A stretch of DNA of 64,000 bases from Ignavibacteriales bacterium (GTDB lineage Bacteria > Bacteroidota > Ignavibacteria > Ignavibacteriales > Melioribacteraceae), in assembly GCA_026390795.1 (NCBI GenBank), contig JAPLFG010000001.1, positions 1 through 64,000 on the forward strand, written 5' to 3'. Position 1 is the first letter of the stretch. Each line of letters starts with the position of its first letter. Below are positions 28,503 to 36,622 of this stretch, piece after piece. Under the pieces are notes generated by a model. It saw nothing but the letters and a program-made list of their open reading frames with translations. It had not been told where the DNA came from and did no database searches. A program made the position numbers and the translations under genes.

Positions 28503-28517
28503 TAGGAATCATTCTTA
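28503..28517 (-). promoter_or_regulatory. PerR/Fur-box-like operator
   Basis: TAGGAATCATTCTTA is a 7-1-7 inverted repeat with six of seven pairs matched. It resembles the Per box consensus TTAGAATNATTCTAA. Its position just upstream of perR suggests autoregulation. I saw no equally good box in the 188 bp between perR and katG, so katG may be read through from perR. Confidence 0.6.
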
Positions 28518-28658
28518 ACTACAATACATAATAATTTATAAAATATCAAGCTAGACGATATAAAATGAGGATATCGAATGAGTTGTTAACAAGGTTTCAC
28601 ATTATTAGAAAATCTACGACTTTTCTAGGACGTCTCGTTCAAAAAGTTTCGATCTTGA

Positions 28659-28736
28659 TTCATTAGCTAATAAAAAAACCGACTGCAACGAATCCTTGAT
28701 TCTCACTGTAGAAAAAAATCGGTATTAGCGAATGAA
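28659..28736. repeat. 78-bp extended hairpin element
   Basis: The outer arms TTCATTAGCTAAT...CCGA (28659-28682) and TCGGTATTAGCGAATGAA (28719-28736) are inverted repeats, apart from an A-run bulge and one mismatch. Inside, CTGCA pairs with TGTAG and GAATC with GATTC around CTT. The whole element can therefore fold on itself. It could be a small non-coding RNA, a MITE or REP-like element, or an attenuator. No transposase is nearby. Confidence 0.55.
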
Positions 28737-28883
28737 TTATATTTCACGATCTACAGTATTTAAGTGCAGTTTGTATGTACGAATTATTGTGGGGTTCCTC
28801 AAGTTTGAAGAGGGACTAATCATTTATAAGGAGTAGTAAAACTTAGTTCTAAGCAAGGTAATTCCGAAGGTTATTTCTAAGCT

Positions 28884-29160
28884 ATGGGCGAAACTCATAC
28901 AATACCGATGGAAAAATGTAAAGTTAAACTCGGCGATATTATAATAGAGATTAATCTGAATTACTGTAAACTGCAGAGATTGATTTATTGATCGGAGATG
29001 CTTCAAAAGCAAAAAGAGAATTAGGACGAGAGTCTAAAAATCAATTTGAAGAATTGATTAGATAATGATCAAGGCGGATTTGGAGAAGGTCGCTGTGAGA
29101 GGGTATTAGAATGATTAAACCTGTCATACTAACTATTGTTTTACATCGAATTAAATGGAA
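28884..29160 (+). pseudogene. Decayed gmd 3' fragment
   Basis: GAAACTCATACAATACC (28890-28906) matches gmd near 3380. The sequence then jumps to the equivalent of 3515 and follows gmd to its stop (GAGAGGGTATTAG, 29097-29109) and about 50 bp beyond. There is an internal deletion of about 115 bp relative to gmd, a frame disruption near the RPTEVD segment, and many silent-type changes. No start exists. It is more diverged than the fossil at 19634, suggesting an older event. Confidence 0.85.
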
Positions 29161-29365
29161 CCTTGCCCATCTTCAGAACCCCATCTCAAACTACGAGTGA
29201 TTGAAAGTCCTAATGGATGAATAAAGAGTTCTACATTTTTAGTCTACTCCTTGGTATTGGATGAGGTTTAGAAAATCCTCTTATTGAATATGTTAGCTAT
29301 TGTGAATTCATATATTAGTAAGTAGATTCCATTTGGCGGTTAATTAATAATATTCAAGATTTGTT

Positions 29366-29635
29366 ATGAAAATTATAAAAATATTCGGTATAGAGTTATC
29401 GGATAAAATAAAAATTTGTGGTGAATGTGAGCGGATTAAAAAACGTAAATTCAGAAAAACATCACTCAGTCTGAGGCAAAATAAAGAACGTAATTGTTTC
29501 TGTGTATATAAAAAGTATTTTCTATTTAATTATCAAGTCATACACACCAAGAAGACTTTCAGCAATATTGAAAAAGCTGAAGATGAGTATTTAGAAATGT
29601 GTAATCAAATCATGCCAAAGATGAAAAAATTTTAG
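29366..29635 (+). CDS. Hypothetical basic protein with Cys pairs (89 aa)
   Basis: This is a lysine-rich protein of 89 residues with CGEC (18-21) and CFC (44-46), which might bind a metal. It has no membrane segment and no recognised family. The ribosome site before ATG 29366 is weak. It lies isolated after decayed DNA and could be a short accessory gene or a spurious frame. Confidence 0.45.
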   Translation: MKIIKIFGIELSDKIKICGECERIKKRKFRKTSLSLRQNKERNCFCVYKKYFLFNYQVIHTKKTFSNIEKAEDEYLEMCNQIMPKMKKF

Positions 29636-29717
29636 TGCAAATTCTTCTCCATTTTCAAAACTCAAGCCTTAATTAACAGATGCAGAAAAATCGATAAGAA
29701 TTTAGTAAGTCTGATTA

Positions 29718-30938
29718 TTATTTTTTTTCAGATTCATCTGTTTTCTTTTCTTTTCCTTCACGAATTATCTTTTTATCATCTCTCCGGTTCAACTTATTTT
29801 CATCTTGTTTTTGCTTTTTCAAATCATTTTTCTCAATCTGTTTCTTCTCCGTCTTTATAACAGGCTCTTTAATTTTTCTTGCCTCGTCATTTATCATAAC
29901 CGGTCTTGTGGTTCTCACCGTATCCTCTTTCAAAATAACCCGTGTCTTGGTTCGTACGGCATCGTTATTTATAATCACGGGTGGACGCGATTCCGGAATC
30001 ACTACTTTTTTACGGTCTACCGGTTTTCTCTCCTGTTCATTCGGATTTAATATTGGTTTTTCGTCCTGGTGTTTTGGTTCAACCTTATCGTCTTTTGATT
30101 TGGTTGGAGGAACATTTTGAGGCGGGTTATTCCTATTTCTTTCGCCATCATTAGACCTGTTGGATGGTGGTACGGGTTGTTGCGGATAATTCTTCTCTAC
30201 AGACGGAGGAGGAACATTAATTTGATTATCCCTTGGTTTTGTAGGAGTGTCGTTCTGGTGATTACGTTCTATTATTTTCACTCTAGTTAAATCTCGCTTG
30301 CCTCCCCGAACATTTTCGGTCTGGGTATTAACCGGAGCAATATTTCTTCCGGTTGCATGTCTAATATTATCCGGATTAGGTGAGTTGTTCATTTTCCAAT
30401 CACGTCTATTCTTGAGTGTGCTGTTTGAAACACGGTATTTATTTATCTCACGATTATCAAAATCCTTAGTATGAACAATCCTCCAAACCCTGCTTCCGTT
30501 ATTATCGTATGCTGTGGGAAGATTCCAGCCATTCGGCGGAATCGGTGCCCATCCAATGTAATCGTCCTGAGTAATCCAGTTCACTCGCGAAGGGGACCAT
30601 TCATATCCTGGTGACCAAACCCAGCCGTCGAAATCGGTGAATGCCCACGATCCGTAATGATATACTATCCAGCCGTAAGGTTCATCCGAAAACCACATCC
30701 AACCTCTATCGGTTAATTCCCACTGACCGTTATCGTATGGACTCCAGTCGTTTCCCACATTTGGTCGCCAAACATTCCCCAGTTCCGGTACATTGATCCA
30801 TTGACCGTATATGTCCAATTCCGAAAATGAATTTCTCGGCTCATCGTAATTGGAAACCGAATACATCATTGTCCCGCAACCGGTATTTAAAATAAGAAGA
30901 AGAGAAAATACCGCGATTAATATCGTTATCTTTTTCAT
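29718..30938 (-). CDS. DUF6600-like Trp/Tyr-rich lipoprotein (406 aa)
   Basis: A lipoprotein signal ends in NTGC (Cys about 20). Residues about 45-160 carry repeated aromatic units of the WxPxxxxxWSPYxxGxWxxT type (WRPNVGNDWSPYDNGQWELT, YGWIVYHYGSWAF, WVWSPGYEWSP), as in the DUF6600/YXWGXW family. The rest is a long disordered region rich in Pro, Asn, Lys, Glu and Arg. It is probably anchored in the outer membrane or periplasm; function unknown. The start at 30938 is chosen because GGAGGATC lies just before it; a longer frame begins at 30956. It is transcribed opposite to its neighbours. Confidence 0.75.
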   Translation of the reverse strand: MKKITILIAVFSLLLILNTGCGTMMYSVSNYDEPRNSFSELDIYGQWINVPELGNVWRPNVGNDWSPYDNGQWELTDRGWMWFSDEPYGWIVYHYGSWAFTDFDGWVWSPGYEWSPSRVNWITQDDYIGWAPIPPNGWNLPTAYDNNGSRVWRIVHTKDFDNREINKYRVSNSTLKNRRDWKMNNSPNPDNIRHATGRNIAPVNTQTENVRGGKRDLTRVKIIERNHQNDTPTKPRDNQINVPPPSVEKNYPQQPVPPSNRSNDGERNRNNPPQNVPPTKSKDDKVEPKHQDEKPILNPNEQERKPVDRKKVVIPESRPPVIINNDAVRTKTRVILKEDTVRTTRPVMINDEARKIKEPVIKTEKKQIEKNDLKKQKQDENKLNRRDDKKIIREGKEKKTDESEKK

Positions 30939-31452
30939 TTTGATCCTCCGTTCCAATCTTTTGTTTTTACATCATGCTCACTGCGCAACTAAATCAATCT
31001 TTTTTTAGTTATGTAATACATTTTCAAAATATTTATAATACTTTTCTAATAAAACGCTCGTTTAATAATTGCAGCAAAAACTTTATGAAGAAAACCGCAT
31101 TTTTATTGAGAAATAGTACGAATAAATGATCTCACTTTTAATAGAGCAAAAGAACGAAAAAAGAACTACATCTTTTGTTGAGTAAAGGAGATAGAAAGAC
31201 TAACTGATTTTTGTAGCCTTATCATTTTCGGTCTGATATGAATTGACCGCCATTCTCTCAATCAGATCGAACTTCCCTTAAAAAAACTTTGGCCGATCTT
31301 CTCTATTTTTATTTATTCACGGAATATTTGAAAAAATTTGATCATCAAAATTTTTTCCATTTAATAATGGCAGAGTAAAGTTGCGGTTTATTGATTTAGT
31401 TTTATAATTTACTTCGGAATTTTAATCGGTATAACAGTTCAAGCCAAGAACT
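30939..31452. other. Divergent intergenic region, nothing recognised
   Basis: This is 514 bp between divergently read lipoprotein genes. It is AT-rich and must hold both promoters. No repeat, RNA or gene can be supported. Confidence 0.5.
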
Positions 31453-31911
31453 ATGAAAACAAAAAATTTAAGACGTAAATTAATAGGAAAAAAACCGATC
31501 AATTTTATTTGCATTGTTGGAATCGCGTTATTATGCCTATCATGTAAATTAACAGATAGTAAAAATAATCCAGCCGCACCAACAAATTTTAAAAATGTCC
31601 GTTACGTAGTCAATATGATAAGTTCCTCAACTTTTGCAAATCCAATAATCAGTTATACAAATGCAAATGGAGGAACTTCACAATTACAGGGGATGAATCT
31701 TGATGCCTCGGTGCAGGTGGAAGTAGGATTAAGCGCGACATTATCGGCAAGTTGTACCGGAAGTTACAACCCGGCAAATTTAAATGCGTCGGCAGCAATA
31801 AATTTAAAATTGTACGTCAATGATTCTCTTAAAGCCGAGGCAAATGATTTCCAAACAGATCCGTTATCAAGTGTTACCGCATCCGCGACACGCAGTTACA
31901 AAATCAAGTAA
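31453..31911 (+). CDS. Hypothetical lipoprotein (152 aa)
   Basis: The N-terminus is basic and hydrophobic and ends in the lipobox CLSC (Cys about 31). The mature part is rich in Ala, Ser, Thr and Asn, with short beta-strand-like blocks (VQVEVGLSATLSASC, AAINLKLYVND), which suggests a small beta-sandwich. No family is recognised. An imperfect hairpin (ATGGGAGAG/CTCTTCCCAT) overlaps the stop region. Confidence 0.7.
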   Translation: MKTKNLRRKLIGKKPINFICIVGIALLCLSCKLTDSKNNPAAPTNFKNVRYVVNMISSSTFANPIISYTNANGGTSQLQGMNLDASVQVEVGLSATLSASCTGSYNPANLNASAAINLKLYVNDSLKAEANDFQTDPLSSVTASATRSYKIK

Positions 31912-31939
31912 TGGGAGAGGTTAAAAATTCTCTTCCCAT
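31911..31939 (+). terminator. Hairpin at the end of the lipoprotein gene
   Basis: ATGGGAGAG and CTCTTCCCAT pair around a 10-base loop right at the stop codon, with one unpaired base. There is no strong T-run. Probable terminator. Confidence 0.45.
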
Positions 31940-32260
31940 CAAATATCAATCCACAATATTATCGCCATTGATTTAATAAATAGAGTATTGAGTCTAATTG
32001 TTTATGAAGTGCGATTAGTAAATACAACGATAATTCTTAACTTAAAAATTAAATCTCATCTGAAATAACATCATCGCTCATATCAAATTGATTAAACAAG
32101 CTGTCTTGTATCTCGATAATAAAAACAGATAGAAGGTCAAATGATTCGGAAATTTTGTTAGACACCTTATAAACATTAAAGGACGAATAAATAACCCAGT
32201 CATCTCATGTGGATCTGTTTCGAAAGATCAAGTAATCATTCCTATAATAGATTGTAGATT
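31940..32260. other. Intergenic, nothing recognised
   Basis: No gene, repeat or RNA structure could be supported in this 321-bp stretch upstream of the GH130 gene. Confidence 0.5.
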
Positions 32261-33733
32261 ATGAATATTTCAGTAACAAGAAAAAATATAAAAATTATTC
32301 CAGATCCAAGCCGGGTGATTGCCCGCTTTCTTGATATTAGTGACGAAAGGAAAATAGATGTAATCAGAAAAGTTCTGGCTATGCCTGAATACGAAGTAGA
32401 CCTTGCAATAGGTCAACTGCTGAAAGGATATTCGAATCGACACAGAAATATTTCGGCGATATTTGAAAAACATTTTAACAGACTGAACCATTTGTTGGAA
32501 TATTTAGGAATAATAACGGACGATGTTAATCAATCGAGAAAATTACTTATTGGTTCCTATTTCACTATGGAATATTCAATTGAATCGGCTGCTTTTTTTA
32601 ATCCGTCCATTGTTGAAGCTCCCGATCAGTCCGGATTAGAACAGCATGAGAAAAGAGTTATTTTTAGTTTCAGGGCAACCGGCGAAGGACATGTTTCTTC
32701 TATTGTTTTTCGTTCTGCCATTATTGACCGGTATGATAATCTGGTTATCGAACCAGTCGGTAGAATGTTATCGGAAGCGGATCAAATAAAAAATAATAAT
32801 TACGACAAAGAGCTTTTTATAAATAAGCTCGTTGAGATGGGGGATTTCAGAAATAATATTTTTGCGGTTTTGGTATTGGAAAAATTGGGAGAGAGTTTTA
32901 CCTACGACGAATTGAAAAGAGCTGTCGAAGAAATTAGAATTGCACATCAGCTTTCGGCAGATAAAGATTTAATTATTACTCAAATGATTTGGTTAGCAAA
33001 ATCTCATTACGAACTTGAATTCTCGGTAGATTCAGCTATTTCGGAGAGAGTTATTTTTCCGATCTCAGAAACTGAAAAGAAAGGGATCGAAGATGCACGT
33101 TTTGTTAAATTCACAGACGATAACGGCGATGTAATTTACTATGCGACCTACACCGCATATGATGGAATTTCCATTTTACCGAAGTTACTGGAGACCAAAG
33201 ATTTCTATTATTTCAAAGTATTACCAATTCATGGTGAAATTGCTCAGAACAAAGGGATGGCACTCTTTCCAAGAAAGATAAATGGTAAATATGCTATGCT
33301 TTGTAGGATTGATGGAATAAATAATTTTATAGCATTCTCGGATACTATAAATGTTTGGCGTGAAGCAAAAATTATTCAAGAACCAAAATATCCATGGGAA
33401 TTGGTTCAAGTCGGAAATTGCGGCTCACCGATCGAAACGGATGAAGGATGGTTGATAATTACTCATGGAGTGGGACCAATGAGGGAATACGTATTGGGAG
33501 CTTCATTGTACGAACTTGATAATCCTTCGAAAGAAATTGGCAGACTCAAAGCACCTTTGTTAACCCCTAATGAAGAAGAAAGGGAAGGATACGTTCCAAA
33601 TGTTGTCTACTCTTGCGGTTCCATGTTACACTTCGATAATCTGATAATTCCTTATGCCATGTCAGACTATGCTTCTACTTACGCTTCTATAAATGTAAAT
33701 GAACTTTTGAATGAACTTAAAAACTCAAATTAG
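32261..33733 (+). CDS. Glycoside hydrolase family 130 protein (490 aa)
   Basis: The protein matches the GH130 (DUF377) five-bladed propeller fold. It has the opening PDPSRVIARF (about 14-23), GIEDARFVKFTD, KGMALFPRKINGKYAMLCRID, NCGSPIETDEGWLIITHGVG and YSCGSMLHFDNLIIPYAMSD. Family members are phosphorylases or hydrolases acting on beta-mannosides. The extra helical N-terminal segment (about 30-130) fits the longer GH130 subfamilies. It has no signal peptide, so it is cytoplasmic. Phosphorolysis versus hydrolysis cannot be decided here. It stands alone, without other mannan genes nearby. Confidence 0.9.
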   Translation: MNISVTRKNIKIIPDPSRVIARFLDISDERKIDVIRKVLAMPEYEVDLAIGQLLKGYSNRHRNISAIFEKHFNRLNHLLEYLGIITDDVNQSRKLLIGSYFTMEYSIESAAFFNPSIVEAPDQSGLEQHEKRVIFSFRATGEGHVSSIVFRSAIIDRYDNLVIEPVGRMLSEADQIKNNNYDKELFINKLVEMGDFRNNIFAVLVLEKLGESFTYDELKRAVEEIRIAHQLSADKDLIITQMIWLAKSHYELEFSVDSAISERVIFPISETEKKGIEDARFVKFTDDNGDVIYYATYTAYDGISILPKLLETKDFYYFKVLPIHGEIAQNKGMALFPRKINGKYAMLCRIDGINNFIAFSDTINVWREAKIIQEPKYPWELVQVGNCGSPIETDEGWLIITHGVGPMREYVLGASLYELDNPSKEIGRLKAPLLTPNEEEREGYVPNVVYSCGSMLHFDNLIIPYAMSDYASTYASINVNELLNELKNSN

Positions 33734-34096
33734 CTGAACACTTCACTTCGGTAAATGGAAAGTAATTTCTTAATAGTAGCTAACACCAAAGAAGTAATCC
33801 TTTTTTCATCCCTTCGCTTGATTGAATTGAGATGGATTTATTTATATAATTATTACACACACAAAATATAAATAACCCAGCTGCAAATTAAGCAGTTTTT
33901 ACGGCTGGGTTTTTTTCTAAATATTTTTTGCACCTTTTAGGTATACGAAGTTTTTGATCAGTGCTTTTGAATCACTAAAAGATGTAGTCCCTTTTTCATC
34001 CCTATGGTGTATTGTAGAGTTGTTTAATTCTGGGTAACGTAGTGTGCTTAGAGAACCACTCAAGTTCAGGAGTCAATAAAAGCACAGGTTGTTACA
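33734..34096. other. Intergenic with terminator and a short direct repeat
   Basis: Two related 24-base phrases (33791-33814 and 33979-34002), both ending in TTTTTCATCCCT, flank the terminator at 33874-33917. The second lies 95 bp before the histidine kinase gene. The rest is AT-rich with no gene. Confidence 0.55.
33874..33917 (+). terminator. Rho-independent terminator after GH130
   Basis: AACCCAGC and GCTGGGTT form the basal stem, with an inner CTGC/GCAG stem, followed by a run of T residues. Confidence 0.88.
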
Positions 34097-36577
34097 ATGG
34101 AAAAGATTAATAATAAAAAAATAATTAAATCAGGTAGTAAGCCCGCTCTTTCAAAAATTAATTTGAATTCCGCTGACGAAGTAAGTGAATTCGCCGAAAA
34201 TTTAATCAATACTGTACGTGAACCTTTACTCGCATTGGATCAAGAATTAAGAGTAGTTAAAGCCAGCCGTTCATTCTATGATTTCTTCAAAGTAAATGCA
34301 GATGAAACTATCGGAACACTTATATATGATCTGGGAAATCAACAATGGAATATTCCGAAACTGAGAGAACTTCTGGAGACTATTCTTCCCGAAAAAACAA
34401 CATTCGATAATTATGAAGTTGAGCATGATTTTTCAACAATCGGCAAACGTATCATGTTATTGAATGCCAGGCAAATTGAAAGGGGACTTGGAGGAAAATC
34501 GAGAATAATTCTTCTTGCGATTGAAGATATCACCGAACGCAAGGGGATCGAATCCGGACTGGAAAAGACGCGCAAAGAACTAGAGGTGATTAAAATAACT
34601 GCTGATGAAGTGAGTGAATTTGCAGAAAACATAATCAACACAGTCCGCGAACCTTTGCTTTTGCTGGATAGAGAATTAAGAGTAGTAAAAGCCAGCCACT
34701 CGTTCTTTGATTTTTTCAAGGTAAGTACTGATGAAACAATCGGTACACTAATATATGATCTTGGAAATCGGCAATGGAATATACCTAAACTGAGAGAACT
34801 TCTGGAGACCATCCTTCCTGAAAAAACAACTTTTGATAACTATGAAGTTGAACATGATTTTTCTACAATTGGTAAACGAATTATGCTTCTGAATGCCCGG
34901 AAAATTCATAGAGGATCGGAGAAGGAGCAGATTATTCTTCTTGCCATTGAGGATATAACAGAGCGAAAAAGGATTGAAGCCGGATTAGAAAAAACCCGCA
35001 AAGAACTTGAGGTGATTAAAATATCCGCTGATGAAGTGAGTGAATTTGCCGAAAACTTAATCAACACTGTACGCGAACCTTTACTTGCATTGGATCATGA
35101 GTTAAGAGTAGTTAAAGCCAGCCGTTCATTCTATGATTTCTTCAAAGTAGATGCAGATGAAACAATTGGAACACTGATTTATGATCTTGGAAATCGTCAA
35201 TGGAATATTCCAAAACTGAGAGAACTTCTGGAGACCATCCTTCCGGAAAAAACAACATTCGATAATTATGAAGTTGAACATGATTTTTCAACAATCGGTA
35301 AACGCATCATGTTATTGAATGCCCGTCAAATTGAAAGAGGGCTTGGAGGAAAATCGAGAATAATCCTACTTGCCATTGAAGACATTACAGAACGGAAAAA
35401 AAATGAGAACGAACTTTCAAAGGCAAAAGCAGAAGCCGAACGGGCAAATGTTGCAAAGAGTGAATTCCTTTCGCGTATGAGTCACGAACTTAGAACACCA
35501 ATGAATTCGATTCTCGGTTTTGCACAATTGATGAATATGGGTGAACTCAACGCCGCCAATAAAAAAGGGGTTGACCACATAATGAAAAGCGGAAAGCATC
35601 TGCTCGATCTGATAAATGAAGTACTGGATCTCTCAAAAATTGAAGCGGGAAAGGTTACAGTTTCATTAGAACCAGTTCAATTGCGCGGAATAATTCTCGA
35701 AACAATGGACATTATCCGTCCGCTCGTCTTAAAAACTGATATTAAACTTGAATTGATTAATTCACAATGCAATGATCTCTTTGTTAAAGCAGACCGTCAA
35801 AAGTTAGGGCAGGTACTTCTTAACTTAGTTAACAACGCGGTAAAGTATAACAGGGTTGGAGGATCGGTAAAAGTAGAGTGCGCGGAAATCAACGGGAAAG
35901 AGGAAATTAGGATTAGTATAATAGATACCGGAAAAGGTATTCTACCCGAAGAGATTCATAAACTTTTTAATCCATTCCAAAGAATTGGATCTGAGATTTC
36001 GGAAATTGAAGGGACAGGACTTGGATTAGTAGTTGCTAAAAAATTGATGGAAGCTATGCATGGAAAGATTGGAGTTGAAAGTATAGTGGGGGAAGGAAGT
36101 ACATTTTGGATTGAATTGAAGCAAATTGAAGGCCAGATTGAACTGTATGAACAATCAGGGGCTCTAATTAAACCGGAATCCGAGAAAGCTGTTTTAGATG
36201 GAACGCTTTTATATATAGAAGATAATATTTCAAACATAGAACTTGTTGAGCAGATTATAGACACCCATCGCCCGGCTATCCGTTTGATAACAGAAATGTA
36301 TGGGAAAAATGCAGTACAATTGGCTAAGGAGTATAAACCGAATTTAATTCTTCTTGATCTGAATCTGCCAGATATTCACGGAAGTGAAGTATTAAAACTT
36401 TTGCAAGCCGAGCCGGATATTGCTGCGATACCGGTGATTATACTGAGCGCAGATGCAATGCCCAGGGAAATTAAAAAGTCGATAGAATCCGGAGCGAGAA
36501 AATATTTGACAAAACCATTAGAGGTTATTGAGTTTTTGAAAACAGTGGATGAAATCTTTAATGTAGTTAATAAGTAA
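34097..36577 (+). CDS. Hybrid histidine kinase with triplicated PAS domain (826 aa)
   Basis: This is a cytosolic kinase with no membrane segment. Three tandem PAS units of 142-143 residues (about 26-168, 169-310, 311-450) are almost identical. Each runs from ADEVSEFAEN to LLAIEDITERK. They are followed by HisKA with phospho-acceptor His463 in SRMSHELRTPMN. The ATPase domain comes next (NLVNNAVKYN, DTGKGI, GTGLGLVVAKKL), then a C-terminal receiver with phospho-acceptor Asp754 (LLDLNLPDIHGSE). Units 1 and 3 are closest at DNA level. Unit 2 has a two-residue deletion and more silent changes. The ligand or cofactor of the PAS units is unknown. A REC-REC protein gene follows 45 bp downstream, and its second receiver is a close relative of this one. 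Confidence 0.94.
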   Translation: MEKINNKKIIKSGSKPALSKINLNSADEVSEFAENLINTVREPLLALDQELRVVKASRSFYDFFKVNADETIGTLIYDLGNQQWNIPKLRELLETILPEKTTFDNYEVEHDFSTIGKRIMLLNARQIERGLGGKSRIILLAIEDITERKGIESGLEKTRKELEVIKITADEVSEFAENIINTVREPLLLLDRELRVVKASHSFFDFFKVSTDETIGTLIYDLGNRQWNIPKLRELLETILPEKTTFDNYEVEHDFSTIGKRIMLLNARKIHRGSEKEQIILLAIEDITERKRIEAGLEKTRKELEVIKISADEVSEFAENLINTVREPLLALDHELRVVKASRSFYDFFKVDADETIGTLIYDLGNRQWNIPKLRELLETILPEKTTFDNYEVEHDFSTIGKRIMLLNARQIERGLGGKSRIILLAIEDITERKKNENELSKAKAEAERANVAKSEFLSRMSHELRTPMNSILGFAQLMNMGELNAANKKGVDHIMKSGKHLLDLINEVLDLSKIEAGKVTVSLEPVQLRGIILETMDIIRPLVLKTDIKLELINSQCNDLFVKADRQKLGQVLLNLVNNAVKYNRVGGSVKVECAEINGKEEIRISIIDTGKGILPEEIHKLFNPFQRIGSEISEIEGTGLGLVVAKKLMEAMHGKIGVESIVGEGSTFWIELKQIEGQIELYEQSGALIKPESEKAVLDGTLLYIEDNISNIELVEQIIDTHRPAIRLITEMYGKNAVQLAKEYKPNLILLDLNLPDIHGSEVLKLLQAEPDIAAIPVIILSADAMPREIKKSIESGARKYLTKPLEVIEFLKTVDEIFNVVNK

Positions 36578-36622
36578 CGGTAAACAATTTATACCTATCG
36601 AAAATAAAATGGAGATAAATAT

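Larger units (their letters stand above)
28518..29365. other. Gap with hairpin and gmd fossil; no intact gene
   Basis: This 848-bp stretch contains the hairpin at 28659-28736 and the decayed gmd piece at 28884-29160. The remainder (28518-28658, 28737-28883, 29161-29365) shows no coding or repeat signal that I can support. Confidence 0.6.
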
